From Actinokineospora enzanensis DSM 44649 (GTDB taxonomy: Bacteria > Actinomycetota > Actinomycetes > Mycobacteriales > Pseudonocardiaceae): 64,000 bases of DNA. The stretch lies in the NCBI RefSeq assembly GCF_000374445.1, contig NZ_KB894438.1, positions 17,245 through 81,244 on the forward strand, read 5' to 3'. Each line of letters begins with the position of its first letter. Within the stretch, counting starts at the first letter, position 1. A model generated the notes under the pieces. The model searched no databases. It was not told where the DNA came from and saw only the letters and a program-made list of their open reading frames with translations. The position numbers were made by a program, and so were the translations under genes. This document shows, piece after piece, positions 1-10,894 of the stretch.

Positions 1-675
1 TCCTACTACGGCACCAAGCCCGCCCCGCAGAACTACCGCGCCGGCCTCCGCCACGGCTGCACGTACGGGTCGGTCGCGGTCGACACCGGCAAGATCGGTG
101 TGATCGAGCGGTGCCCGGGGGAGACCGACGACCGGATCACCCTCTACCGGGCGCAGGTGCCCGACGGCAAGGACCCGGACGAGGTCGACGAGGTGTTCAG
201 CGTGCATGTCGGGCCGGGTGCCCGGGTCGTCGCGGTGACCGAGCGACTGGTCGCGGTCGCCGTGCCGGGTCCGGCGCGGCTGGTGGTGTTCGGCGAGGAC
301 GGGCAGCAGCTGGGGCAGTACCCGCTGCCGGTGCCCGACGAGGAGCTGCGGACCGACCCGCCCGGCCGCGCCGAGCGCAGCTATCTCGGCAACGACGCGG
401 TCTACTGGTTCACCGGCGGCCGCACGGTCGCCCTCGGCACCCAGGATCTTCGTCCACTGTGGAGTGTGGACGGCACGCTCGGCGCGGGCACCGTGTTCGC
501 GGGCAGGCTGCTGCTGCCCCGGCCGGGTGAGCTGGCGGTGTTCGACCCGGCCTCCGGGGCCACCCTCGCGCGGGTCCCGGTCGACCGCGGCGACTACACC
601 GGGCCGGTGGCGTTGTCCGCGCTCGGGCCGATCGTGCTCGAACAGCGCGGCCCCACCCTGGTCGCGCTGCGCTGA
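1..675 (+). CDS. C-terminal part of a beta-propeller-like protein (5' end outside window)
   Basis: The frame is open from base 1 to a TGA at 673-675, so this is the last 224 residues of a longer protein. The sequence consists of short repeated beta-strand-like segments of the type VVAVTERLVAVAV, LVVFGEDGQQLGQY and LAVFDPASGATLARV. This is the texture of PQQ/WD-type propeller blades, and no catalytic motif is visible. Similar actinobacterial proteins are usually membrane-anchored or secreted, but the N-terminus that would show this is missing. The nearby GTG and ATG codons are internal. Function is unknown, and the propeller assignment is an inference from repeat texture only. Confidence 0.6.
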   Translation, partial: SYYGTKPAPQNYRAGLRHGCTYGSVAVDTGKIGVIERCPGETDDRITLYRAQVPDGKDPDEVDEVFSVHVGPGARVVAVTERLVAVAVPGPARLVVFGEDGQQLGQYPLPVPDEELRTDPPGRAERSYLGNDAVYWFTGGRTVALGTQDLRPLWSVDGTLGAGTVFAGRLLLPRPGELAVFDPASGATLARVPVDRGDYTGPVALSALGPIVLEQRGPTLVALR

Positions 676-958
676 ATCCCGGTCCTGGAAAGATCCACTC
701 ACGACTTTCCACCCGACCGGGGGACTTTCGCCCCGTTCGTGACCGGGGGTGCGGCCCTTCTCGATCCACAGTCGACGGAGCCACGAACGGGCCACGACGA
801 TCGTCGGTGCCTGCCGAGTGATTCCTGGTCGATTCCGCCGTTGGCCCCGGGGATCCGTTTCGCGTTCGCAAAGACCGGCCGGTCGGTGTTCCCAATCGGA
901 CGGTTTCGGGGCAGCATCGTGCGGTCCGCGAACGACAACCCGTTCCGGACATCGCGTG

Positions 959-2617
959 ATGAAATGGGGCAATGTGAAGAAAATCGTGGCGGCGCTCGCC
1001 GCGGCGGGGTTCGTGGTGGGGGGCGCGGTGCTCGCTCCGGGCGCGCAGGCCGCCCCCGCCGCCCAGCCCGCGCCCGCCCAGGTGAGCTACGACCCCGCGC
1101 CGATCGCGTGGGGCACCTGCGCCAGCCCCGGACTGGCGCGACGGGGCGCCCAGTGCGGGTTCCTTGAGGTCCCGCTCGACTACGCGAAACCGACCGGCAC
1201 CAAGATCAAGCTGGCGGTCTCGCGGATCAAGGCGAAGGTCCCGGCCGAGCAGTACCAGGGGATCATGCTGACCAACCCGGGCGGCCCCGGCGGTTCCGGC
1301 CTGACCCTCTCGGTGCTGGGTGAGTATGTACCCAACAACGCCGGGGCGGCCTACGACTGGATCGGGTTCGACCCGCGCGGCGTCGGCTCCAGCCAGCCGT
1401 CGCTGTCCTGCGACGGGTCGTACTTCGGTTACAACCGGCCGAACTACGTGCCGATCACGTCCAAGCTGGAGAAGACCTGGCTGGACCGGACGAAGGGCTA
1501 CGCCAAGGCCTGCACCACCGCGGGCGGCGATCTGCTCGACCACGTCAAGACCACCGACACGGTCAGCGACATGGACGTCCTGCGCAAGGCGCTGGGCCAG
1601 GACAAGCTGAACTTCTACGGCTTCTCCTACGGCACCTACCTCGGGCAGGTCTACGCCACGCTCTACCCGAACCGGGTGCGGCGCATGGTGCTGGACGGCA
1701 ACGTCGACCCGCGCAAGGTCTGGTACCAGGCCAACCTGGACCAGGACGTGGCCTTCGACCGCAACATCAAGATCTACTTCGACTGGGTCGCCAAGTACGA
1801 CAGCGTGTACCACCTCGGCAAGACCGGCAAGGACGTCGAGGCGCTGTTCTACCGCGAGCAGCTCAAGTTCAACGCCAAGCCCGCGGGCGGGATCATCGGT
1901 CCGGACGAGTGGACCGACATCTTCCTGCAGGCCGGGTACTACGTGTTCGGCTGGGAGGACGTGGCCAACGCGTTCTCCGCCTGGATCAACAACGGCGACT
2001 ACAGCGGTCTCAAGGACCTTTACGACGCCTCCAACGCCCAGGGCCCCGGCGCGGACAACAGCTTCGCCATGTACCTGGCCACCCAGTGCACCGACGTCCA
2101 GTGGCCGACCCAGTGGACCCGGTGGCAGATCGACAACTGGATCACCTTCATCCGCGCCCCGTTCGAGACCTGGGGCAACGCCTGGTTCAACGCCCCCTGC
2201 GTGTACTGGGGCGCCAAGCCGGGCACGCCGGTGAAGGTGGACGGCTCGAAGGCCCCGCCGATGCTGCTGATCAGCGAGTCCCTGGACGCCGCCACCCCGT
2301 TCGAGGGCAGCCTTGAGCTGCGCAGCCGGTTCCCGAAGTCGGCGCTGATCGAGGGTGTCGGCGGCACCACGCACGCCGGTTCGCTCAACGGCGTGGCCTG
2401 CACGGACGACCTGATCGCCGACTACCTGAGCACCGGCAAGCTGCCTGCTCGGAAGTCGGGCAGGCAGTCGGACGTCAAGTGCACCGGCGTGCCGCAGCCC
2501 GTCCCGGCCCCGGCGGCGGCTCCGACGGCGCGCGCGGCGGCGGCTCCCGCCCCGGGTGCCGGTTCCGACCTCAGCCGGGCCGACCTGCAGAAGCTGATCC
2601 TCGGCGTCCGAGGCTAG
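959..2617 (+). CDS. Secreted TAP-type alpha/beta hydrolase (tripeptidyl aminopeptidase-like serine hydrolase)
   Basis: A 552-residue alpha/beta hydrolase. The N-terminus MKWGNVKKIV followed by a hydrophobic stretch and an APGAQA cleavage region is a signal peptide, so the enzyme acts outside the membrane. An oxyanion-type NPGGPGGSG segment lies at about residues 106-114, and the nucleophile elbow GFSYG has Ser223. A C-terminal TAP domain carries the probable acid (SLDAATPFE) and His (TTHAGSL). The C-terminus ends in an Ala/Pro-rich segment. The family includes Streptomyces tripeptidyl aminopeptidases and mycobacterial CaeA/Hip1; the natural substrate here is unknown. The frame stays open to 749, but only the start at 959 gives a signal peptide. 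A GTG at 974 preceded by GGGG is an alternative. A strong shared hairpin follows. Confidence 0.88.
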   Translation: MKWGNVKKIVAALAAAGFVVGGAVLAPGAQAAPAAQPAPAQVSYDPAPIAWGTCASPGLARRGAQCGFLEVPLDYAKPTGTKIKLAVSRIKAKVPAEQYQGIMLTNPGGPGGSGLTLSVLGEYVPNNAGAAYDWIGFDPRGVGSSQPSLSCDGSYFGYNRPNYVPITSKLEKTWLDRTKGYAKACTTAGGDLLDHVKTTDTVSDMDVLRKALGQDKLNFYGFSYGTYLGQVYATLYPNRVRRMVLDGNVDPRKVWYQANLDQDVAFDRNIKIYFDWVAKYDSVYHLGKTGKDVEALFYREQLKFNAKPAGGIIGPDEWTDIFLQAGYYVFGWEDVANAFSAWINNGDYSGLKDLYDASNAQGPGADNSFAMYLATQCTDVQWPTQWTRWQIDNWITFIRAPFETWGNAWFNAPCVYWGAKPGTPVKVDGSKAPPMLLISESLDAATPFEGSLELRSRFPKSALIEGVGGTTHAGSLNGVACTDDLIADYLSTGKLPARKSGRQSDVKCTGVPQPVPAPAAAPTARAAAAPAPGAGSDLSRADLQKLILGVRG

Positions 2618-2634
2618 GCTCCTGCCCCGGCCCA

Positions 2635-2682
2635 CCGGGGCGGGTGTCCACTGTGGAAGTACATGGTGGACATCCGCCCCGG
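2635..2682. terminator. Bidirectional terminator hairpin between convergent genes
   Basis: Arms 2635-2651 and 2666-2682 pair over 17 bp with one G-U wobble, around a 14-nt loop. The hairpin lies between the TAP hydrolase stop and the stop of the convergent AlkD-like gene, so it probably serves both. There is no long T-tract, as is common in actinobacteria. Confidence 0.75.
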
Positions 2683-2697
2683 TGTCGTTCTCCGGGG

Positions 2698-3411
2698 TCA
2701 CAGGTGTTTGAGCGCCTCCCGGCGGGACAGCGGGGACAGGTCCGGGTGCGTGTCGACGAAGTGCCGGACCCAGCCGGGGTCCACCCGCGCGTACTGGCGC
2801 AGCGCCCAGCCGATGCCCTTGCGCAGGAAGAAGTCCGGATCGTCCGTCGTGGACTCGATGGCGTGGGTCAGCAGGTCAAGGTCGGTGTCGTCCTTGGCGC
2901 TCAGCTGACAGATCACCGCGACCCGGCGCTTCCACCGGTCGGGATCCGTGGCCCAGGCCCGCATGATCGGCGTCAGCTCGTCCGGGTGCGCCGCCAGCAG
3001 CGCCCCGATGTGCCGGTTGGCCAGCTCGTCGACGAAGTCCCACCAGGCCCCGGTGAGCACGAACTCCTCGTACAGCGGCAGCAGCGCCACGTCCCGCCAC
3101 CGCGTGTACGGCTTGTGGCCCAACAGGTCCAGTGCGACGTAGCGCTCCTCGCGGTACTCCGCTTCCCGCCACAGCTCGGCGGCCGCGGCCGCCCACTCGT
3201 CGCGCGTGGTCACCGGGTGGTCGGTGAACACCGCGCGCACCAGCTTGGCGCGGGCCGGTTTCGGCACGCCCCGGAACGGCATGTCGGACTTCATGTACCG
3301 CTGCATCTCCGGCGCCCGCCGCGGGTCGGCCACCTCGGCCAGCCCCGACCGCGCCGCCGCGACCAACCCCGCTCCGTCCATTCCGGCCTCACCACCCGTC
3401 GCCCGTCCCAT
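2698..3411 (-). CDS. DNA alkylation repair protein, AlkD-like HEAT-repeat glycosylase
   Basis: A 237-residue all-alpha protein with the signature texture of the AlkC/AlkD family: MPFRGVPKPARAKLVRAVF near the N-terminus, WWDFVDELANRHIG in the middle, WKRRVAVICQL, and FFLRKGIGWALRQYARVDP near the C-terminus. AlkD-type enzymes excise positively charged alkylated bases (3-methyladenine, 7-methylguanine) using a HEAT-repeat scaffold and no base flipping. The start at 3411 is used; an internal Met at 3381 is an alternative. The gene is monocistronic, convergent with the TAP hydrolase, and separated from the upstream peroxidase by a terminator hairpin. Substrate range is inferred from the family. 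Confidence 0.85.
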   Translation of the reverse strand: MGRATGGEAGMDGAGLVAAARSGLAEVADPRRAPEMQRYMKSDMPFRGVPKPARAKLVRAVFTDHPVTTRDEWAAAAAELWREAEYREERYVALDLLGHKPYTRWRDVALLPLYEEFVLTGAWWDFVDELANRHIGALLAAHPDELTPIMRAWATDPDRWKRRVAVICQLSAKDDTDLDLLTHAIESTTDDPDFFLRKGIGWALRQYARVDPGWVRHFVDTHPDLSPLSRREALKHL

Positions 3412-3473
3412 CGCGTCTGGGCGCCATTCAAGCAGTGACCGAACACCTGTTCAAACGGTTGTCCACAGGCGCG

Positions 3474-3517
3474 CCGACGGCCGGGGTGCCTCCCCGGAGA
3501 GGACGCCCGGCCGTCGG
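3474..3517 (-). terminator. Terminator hairpin after the peroxidase gene
   Basis: A perfect 12-bp stem, CCGACGGCCGGG (3474-3485) with its complement at 3506-3517, lies 8 nt past the minus-strand peroxidase stop. It also insulates the AlkD-like gene from read-through. Confidence 0.75.
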
Positions 3518-3524
3518 TGAGCGG

Positions 3525-5171
3525 TCAGTCGCCCAGGGGGTTGAGCAGGTCCAGCTTGCCCTCGAAGGCGAACAGCAGCAGGTCGGTCATCCGGAAGGTG
3601 TTCGCGTCCGGGCCAAGGGTGGGGCGCCAGGCCGGTTCGCGCACGATCGAGGTGCGGGAGCCCTCCATCGCGCGGTGGAACACCTCGGCGGTGATGCGGC
3701 CGCCGACGGCGCCGAGCCTGCCGCCGCCCAGCTCCGCCTCGCGCAGGATGTAGAACCACAGCGGCGTGTTCGCGGCCACCTCGTCGCGCTGGGCGTCGGC
3801 GAGGCCGGACAGGTTCGCCCCGCCCGCCCCGTCGAGCACCTGGTCCCTGGTGAGCGGCGCGGCGCCGAACTTGGCCGCCAGCTGTTGGCCGGTGGCCAGC
3901 CGCATCATGCTCGCCCTGGTCAGGTTGCGGAACGCGAGGTTGCGCTGCACCGGCGGGAACGTGCTGCCCCGACCGGCGAACGTGCCCGCAGGCAGCTGGG
4001 CGAGCGGGTCGACCAGCAGCGAGTCGATCCGCTTGGCCCGGTTGGGGTGCCCCTCCGGCGCCACCAGGTCGCCGCGGCCCGCCTCGGTGAAGTCGTAGAG
4101 CCTGCGGAAGTCCACGATCCAGTTCGTGGGCAGCCGCAGCAGACCCGGCGAGTTGGGGTCGTCGAGCTGCTCGACCGTGGAGCCGGGCTGGAAGTTGCCC
4201 GCCACCCCGGTGAAGGTGAACAGCTGCAGCAGACTGGCGATCCCCAGCGGCGAGGCGCTGTTGAACACCCGGTTCCACTGGTAATGGTCGCGCACCATGC
4301 TGTGGCCCAGCCGGTAGCTGGCCACCGCGAACTCGATCGGCATGGTCGGCCGCAGCACCTGGCCGCCGTGCGCGTGCGGCTCGAAGAACCGCCTGCCGTT
4401 GGTGAACACGTCGGTGACGATCGTGGGGTCGACGATCCGCGGCAGGAAGTCGGTGCGCAGCAGCCACTGGTAGTGCCGCACCACGGTGTCGCGGGCCGCA
4501 TCGAACAGCCTGCGCTCGTGGATGCCGGTGAGCGCGAGCTGGTCGACCACCCGGTTGTGGAAGCGCAGGAACGCCCCGTGCGTCTGCGCCACGGCGAGGT
4601 TCTCGTCGTTGCGCGGGTCCGGGACCAGCGGCGAGCGCTGGTCGGCGAGCGTGCCGGTGCCGCCCTTGCGGGCCAGGTCGAACCCGGCCAGGTCGACGTT
4701 GGTGCGGTCGTCCGGGACCGGTACGCCCGCGGTGCTGCCGACCTTGAGCTTGACCCGGTCGTCGGCGTAGAACACGCGGTCGTCGCGGTCGAGCGGGCCG
4801 CGGCCGTAGAGCGAGTCCAGGTCGAGCGCGGGCGAGCGGCCCTGCAGCAGGTCGTCGATGTTGACATCGGTGCCCAGCTGCGTCTGGGTGCGGTCCATGG
4901 TCAGGTCGTGGTCGACGAACTGGCCCAGGTAGGTGAACCCGGCGGGCAGGTCGCCGTCGGGCTGCGCGGCGGACTGGTCGGTGATCGCGCCCGCCAGCGC
5001 GATCCGCAGCTCCTCGTCGACGCGCGGGCCCTTGGGGCCCAGCCGGGAGAAGCGGAAGCGGCGCAGCTCCTCGGTGGTGGACGGCTCCCGGGTGATCGGC
5101 TCGCCGTCGGCGTCGGCCTCAAGCACCCCCTCGCCAACGACGAAGAAGCTGTTCCGGGCATGGCTCTGCAT
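3525..5171 (-). CDS. Animal-type haem peroxidase
   Basis: A 548-residue protein of the peroxidase-cyclooxygenase (An_peroxidase) superfamily. The distal helix reads YLGQFVDHDL, with the distal His at about 88. The segment DPRNDENLAVAQTHGAFLRFHNR (185-207) carries the conserved catalytic Arg (about 187) and the HNR signature. The proximal haem ligand is in SYRLGHSMVRDHY (His about 290). There is no signal peptide or membrane segment, so it is probably cytoplasmic or exported by an unrecognised route. The N-terminal region has no extra domain. Family members oxidise halides or organic substrates with hydrogen peroxide; the substrate here is unknown. It stands alone with its own terminator. Confidence 0.85.
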   Translation of the reverse strand: MQSHARNSFFVVGEGVLEADADGEPITREPSTTEELRRFRFSRLGPKGPRVDEELRIALAGAITDQSAAQPDGDLPAGFTYLGQFVDHDLTMDRTQTQLGTDVNIDDLLQGRSPALDLDSLYGRGPLDRDDRVFYADDRVKLKVGSTAGVPVPDDRTNVDLAGFDLARKGGTGTLADQRSPLVPDPRNDENLAVAQTHGAFLRFHNRVVDQLALTGIHERRLFDAARDTVVRHYQWLLRTDFLPRIVDPTIVTDVFTNGRRFFEPHAHGGQVLRPTMPIEFAVASYRLGHSMVRDHYQWNRVFNSASPLGIASLLQLFTFTGVAGNFQPGSTVEQLDDPNSPGLLRLPTNWIVDFRRLYDFTEAGRGDLVAPEGHPNRAKRIDSLLVDPLAQLPAGTFAGRGSTFPPVQRNLAFRNLTRASMMRLATGQQLAAKFGAAPLTRDQVLDGAGGANLSGLADAQRDEVAANTPLWFYILREAELGGGRLGAVGGRITAEVFHRAMEGSRTSIVREPAWRPTLGPDANTFRMTDLLLFAFEGKLDLLNPLGD

Positions 5172-5362
5172 GGCTGAACCCCCACAATCCGTTTCCGCAC
5201 ATCGAATGACGCGGAAGGACCGTGTGCGCGCACCGTACCGAGTTCCCTCCCCAGAGAACCGGTGCCCCCCAACGATTCCTCCCCGCGACCGAGGCTACCG
5301 GAACCGGGCGCGCGGGGTCGGCGGAATTTGCCGCATGGCGAATTCCCGCGTTTTATTAATAA
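5172..5362. other. Intergenic region upstream of the peroxidase, locally AT-rich
   Basis: This 191-nt gap between two minus-strand genes holds the peroxidase promoter. A run of about 17 mostly A/T bases near 5352-5368, at and just beyond the Nudix stop codon, stands out against the GC-rich background. I see no convincing -35/-10 pair. Confidence 0.35.
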
Positions 5363-5839
5363 TTACCGCCGTTCGGCGCGGCCATTCGGCGGGCGACGCG
5401 TGGCCAGGTCGAGCGCGAGGTCCACCAGGTCCGTGCGGTCCAGGGTGGACACCTCGGCCAGCTCGATCCACGCGGCCATGTCGGTGGAGCCGTTCTCCTC
5501 GAACCGCAGCTCGCCACCGTCGATCCGGCCCGCGTAGACGACGCGCACGCCGTGCCAGTCCGTAGCCGCGCCGTTACGCTGCAATGCCTTCCGCAGGCCA
5601 CGGGCGGGGAATGTGCGGCGGATCGAATCGATGCCGAGCAACGAATCGATGTGGACGGTGTAACCGGTCTCCTCGGTCACCTCGCGCATGGCGGCGTCCA
5701 ACGGGTCCTCGCCGTGGTTGATACCGCCGCCGGGCAGTGTCCACTTCTTAGTACCGTCGCGCGCGACCCAGCGGGCGAGCAGCATCCGCTCCTCTTCCAC
5801 ACACACGACGTAGGCCGCGATCCTGGTGCTCTGTCTCAT
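5363..5839 (-). CDS. Nudix hydrolase
   Basis: A 158-residue protein with a complete Nudix box that matches the GX5EX7REUXEEXGU consensus (GGINHGEDPLDAAMREVTEETGY read as consensus positions, about residues 38-60). Nudix enzymes hydrolyse nucleoside diphosphates linked to another moiety and use divalent metal held by the REXXEE glutamates. The start at 5839 begins MRQSTRIAAYVVCV, the usual first strand of the fold; upstream codons in the frame are not conserved-looking. It is divergent from rpe. The specific substrate cannot be read from sequence. Confidence 0.85.
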   Translation of the reverse strand: MRQSTRIAAYVVCVEEERMLLARWVARDGTKKWTLPGGGINHGEDPLDAAMREVTEETGYTVHIDSLLGIDSIRRTFPARGLRKALQRNGAATDWHGVRVVYAGRIDGGELRFEENGSTDMAAWIELAEVSTLDRTDLVDLALDLATRRPPNGRAERR

Positions 5840-5877
5840 GCCGCACTCGCGCGGTCCGGTAAAGCCATCACCCGACG

Positions 5878-5943
5878 AACCTAACCCACTCCGGTGCGTC
5901 ATTCCGAGCACGTTTCGGCGTCTTCCTGCCCTTGTCCTAGGCT
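5878..5943. promoter_or_regulatory. Divergent Nudix/rpe promoter region
   Basis: TAGGCT at 5938-5943 (TANNNT type -10) lies 8 nt before the rpe GTG, and there is no ribosome binding site in between, so rpe is probably transcribed leaderless. On the other strand TAGGTT (complement at 5878-5883) is a possible -10 for the Nudix gene. Neither has a clear -35. Confidence 0.4.
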
Positions 5944-5951
5944 GGTGACCC

Positions 5952-6629
5952 GTGTCGACCCAGCCGATGATCGCGCCCAGCATCCTGTCCGCCGACTTCG
6001 CCCGGCTCGCCGACGAGCTCACCGCCGTCGCGGGCGCGGACTGGGTGCACGTGGACGTGATGGACGCCCACTTCGTGCCCAACCTGACCCTGGGCCTGCC
6101 GGTGGTGCGGTCGCTGCTCAAGGCCACCGACATCCCGCTCGACTGCCACCTGATGATCTCCGACCCGGACCGCTGGGCGGTCGGCTACGCGGAGGCGGGC
6201 GCGCACAACGTCACGGTGCACGTGGAGGCCGCCACCGACCCGGTCAAGATCGCCCGTGACCTGCGCGCCGCGGGTGCCAAGGCGGGGCTGTCGATCAAGC
6301 CGGGGACGCCGCTTGAGCCGTATGTCGAGGTGCTCAAGGAGTACGACACGCTGCTGGTGATGTCGGTGGAGCCGGGGTTCGGCGGGCAGGGCTTCATCGC
6401 CGAGGTGCTGGACAAGGTCCGCACGGCGCGGAACCTGGTCGACACCGGGCACCTGCGGCTGCTCGTGGAGATCGACGGCGGGATCAACGCCGACACGATC
6501 GACCAGGCGGCGGAGGCCGGTGTGGACTGCTTCGTCGCAGGCTCGGCGGTGTACGGGGCGGCGGATCCGGCCAGGGCGGTGGCCGCGCTGCGCGACCAGG
6601 CCCGCAACGCCAACCACCGCTTCGCCTGA
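5952..6629 (+). CDS. rpe: Ribulose-phosphate 3-epimerase
   Basis: A 225-residue TIM-barrel enzyme that interconverts ribulose 5-phosphate and xylulose 5-phosphate. It carries the metal- and phosphate-binding motifs [13 protein letters not shown] at the N-terminus, [35 protein letters not shown] and EIDGGI, in the standard order. The length is typical. It uses a GTG start with a TANNNT element 8 nt upstream. It opens the riboflavin region; its substrate ribulose 5-phosphate is also the precursor used by RibB downstream. Confidence 0.96.
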   Translation: MSTQPMIAPSILSADFARLADELTAVAGADWVHVDVMDAHFVPNLTLGLPVVRSLLKATDIPLDCHLMISDPDRWAVGYAEAGAHNVTVHVEAATDPVKIARDLRAAGAKAGLSIKPGTPLEPYVEVLKEYDTLLVMSVEPGFGGQGFIAEVLDKVRTARNLVDTGHLRLLVEIDGGINADTIDQAAEAGVDCFVAGSAVYGAADPARAVAALRDQARNANHRFA

Positions 6630-6770
6630 CCGAACCCGGACACTGTCCCGCGGTCCGGGCGGACGGTCGGCACACGTCCGATCATCACAGTCCATTGTGG
6701 AGTGTCGGGTTCCGGCCGGTGCGGCTCGCCCCGGCGCCGGACTGTCGGGTGGGGCTGCCAGACTGGGCGG

Positions 6771-7790
6771 GTGGAGGACAGCCTGGCCGCGGCGATGCGG
6801 TCCGCGGTGGCGTTGGCCGAAGGGGTTCGGGGCACCACCAGTCCCAATCCGCCGGTCGGGTGCGTCGTACTGGACGCCGACGGCGTGCTCGTCGGCCGTG
6901 GCGCCACCCAGCCGCCGGGCGGCCCGCACGCCGAGGTGATGGCGCTGGCCGACGCGGGCGAACGGGCGCGCGGCGGCACCGCCGTAGTCACGCTGGAACC
7001 CTGCGCGCACCACGGCCGCACCCCACCCTGCACCGACGCGCTGCGGGCGGCCGGGATCGTCCGGGTCGTGCACGCGGTGTCCGATCCGAACCCGGTGGCC
7101 GCCGGGGGTGCCGAGGTGCTCGCCGGCGCGGGAATCGACGTCGCGAGCGGATTGCTGGCCGACGAGGTGGCGCGCGGGCCACTGCGCGCCTGGCTGCACC
7201 ACGTCCGGTGTGACCGGCCACACGTGACCTGGAAGTACGCCGCCAGTCTGGACGGCCGGGTGGCCGCAGCCGACGGGACCAGTCGGTGGATCAGCTCCGC
7301 GAACTCCCGCGCGGAGGTGCACGAGCTGCGCGGAAAGGCCGACGCGATCGTGGTGGGGCGCGGTACCGTGCTCGCCGACGACCCGGCCCTGACCGCGCGC
7401 GCCGCGGACGGAACAGCGGCGGCCCGTCAACCGTTGCGGGTAGTCGTGGGACGCGGAGACCTGCCCGAGGGGGCGAGGGTGCTGGACGACAGCGCCGAGA
7501 CGTTGCGGGTCCGGACGCACGACCCGGCCGAGGTGCTGGCCGTGCTGCGCGCCCGCGGCGTGGTCGACGTGCTGTTGGAAGGGGGCCCCACGCTCGCGGG
7601 CGCGTTCGCCGCGGCGGGGCTGGTCGACCGGGTGCTCGCCTACGTGGCGCCGACCCTCCTCGGGGCCGGTCCTGTGGCGTTGGGCGCATCCGGCGTGTCG
7701 ACCATCACCGCGGCCCACCGGCTGGTGGTCGAGGGGGTCACCATGAGCGGACCGGATGTGCGGATCTCCGCCGTCCCGGCGCGGAACTAG
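6771..7790 (+). CDS. ribD: Bifunctional diaminohydroxyphosphoribosylaminopyrimidine deaminase / reductase
   Basis: A 339-residue two-domain enzyme for the second and third steps of riboflavin synthesis. The N-terminal cytidine-deaminase-like domain has the zinc site His53-Ala-Glu55 (GGPHAEVMAL) and PCAHHGRTPPC (Cys78, Cys87). The C-terminal half is the NADPH-dependent dihydrofolate-reductase-like domain, with KYAASLDGRVA and a VDVLLEGGPTLAGAF signature. The GTG at 6771 is chosen because MEDSLAAAMRSA matches the family N-terminus; a longer reading to 6702 adds residues unlike the family. Separated from rpe by 141 nt in which I see no FMN riboswitch. Confidence 0.95.
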   Translation: MEDSLAAAMRSAVALAEGVRGTTSPNPPVGCVVLDADGVLVGRGATQPPGGPHAEVMALADAGERARGGTAVVTLEPCAHHGRTPPCTDALRAAGIVRVVHAVSDPNPVAAGGAEVLAGAGIDVASGLLADEVARGPLRAWLHHVRCDRPHVTWKYAASLDGRVAAADGTSRWISSANSRAEVHELRGKADAIVVGRGTVLADDPALTARAADGTAAARQPLRVVVGRGDLPEGARVLDDSAETLRVRTHDPAEVLAVLRARGVVDVLLEGGPTLAGAFAAAGLVDRVLAYVAPTLLGAGPVALGASGVSTITAAHRLVVEGVTMSGPDVRISAVPARN

Positions 7791-7804
7791 GGAGGAAACC
7801 ACCG

Positions 7805-8417
7805 GTGTTCACCGGGATCGTGGAAGAACGCGGCGAGGTCGTCGCGGTGCGTGATCTCGCCGACGCCGCGCGCGTCACCATCGCCGCGCCGCTGGTCACC
7901 AGCGACGCCGGGCACGGCGACTCGATCGCGGTCAACGGCGTCTGCCTGACCGTGGTCGAGCTGGCCGACGGCACCTTCACCGCCGACGTGATGCGCGAGA
8001 CGCTGACCCGCTCCAGCCTGGCCGGGATCGCCGCAGGCGACCCGGTCAACCTCGAACGCGCCGCCGCGGTGGGCGGCCGCCTCGGTGGGCACATCGTGCA
8101 GGGGCACGTGGACGGCACCGGGGTCGTGCTGTCCCGCGACCCCTCCGAGCACTGGGACGTGGTCCGCTTCGGCCTGCCAGCCGAGCTGGCCAGGTACGTG
8201 GTGGAGAAGGGCTCGATCACCGTCGACGGGGTGTCGCTGACCGTCGTCGAAGTCGGCCGGGACTGGTTCACCGTCAGTCTCATCCCGGAGACGCTGCGCG
8301 CCACCACGCTGGGCGTGCGGCAGCCGGGGGAGAAGGTGAACCTGGAGGTGGACGTGGTCGCCAAGTACGTGGAGAAGCTGGTCGGACCGCACCTGGCGGC
8401 CGGGAAGGAGACCGCGG

Positions 8418-8425
<8 letters not shown>
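7805..8425 (+). CDS. ribC: Riboflavin synthase alpha chain
   Basis: A 206-residue protein made of two homologous lumazine-binding barrels, beginning with the invariant [12 protein letters not shown]. The first barrel includes [15 protein letters not shown], and the second [28 protein letters not shown] marks the domain junction. The enzyme dismutates two 6,7-dimethyl-8-ribityllumazine molecules into riboflavin and pyrimidinedione. A GGAGG site at 7792-7796 precedes the GTG start. The gene overlaps ribBA by 8 nt. It is called ribC in mycobacteria and ribE elsewhere. Confidence 0.96.
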
Positions 8426-10668
<2,243 letters not shown>

Positions 10669-10727
10669 GTCCGTTTCGGAGGCTGATGCCTTCTGTTCGA
10701 TGCGGCCGCCGGTATCGGGGCAGGCAG

Positions 10728-10789
10728 TGACGGTGCCAGGTCGGGGACCGTGCCGGGTGGGGATGAGGGGGCAGGCGGCGGGAGAGAGT
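10728..10789 (+). repeat. Dispersed G-rich intergenic repeat, copy 1
   Basis: This copy holds the shared core CCAGGTCGGGGACC, GCCGGGTGGGG, GAGGGGGCAGG and GGCGGGAG in the same order and spacing as copies at 28.19, 51.43 and 63.17 kb. Its left hairpin arm is missing, so it looks truncated. It lies in the 226-nt gap between the PH-protein gene and the Rieske gene; I see nothing else in that gap. Confidence 0.8.
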
Positions 10790-10894
10790 GGATTCTGTGT
10801 ATGGGCTGTGAGTGTCCGGTCTGCTTGAACCCGCTGGCAGGCGATCACGTAGCCCCCGGTGTATCCCTGAACTGATACCCGAGGAGGCAACGGC

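Noticed and set aside
749..958. Upstream extension of the TAP hydrolase to 749
   Set aside because: The added 70 residues are Arg/Ser/Gly-rich, unlike the family, and would bury the signal peptide.
410..2701. Long minus-strand open frame (763 codons) opposite the TAP hydrolase
   Set aside because: It is an antisense shadow caused by high GC; it lacks family motifs and a ribosome site, and it overlaps a clear gene throughout.
6630..7804. FMN riboswitch for the riboflavin genes
   Set aside because: I looked for the RFN core ahead of rpe, ribD and ribC. The gaps are 112, 141 and 14 nt and show no recognisable conserved blocks.
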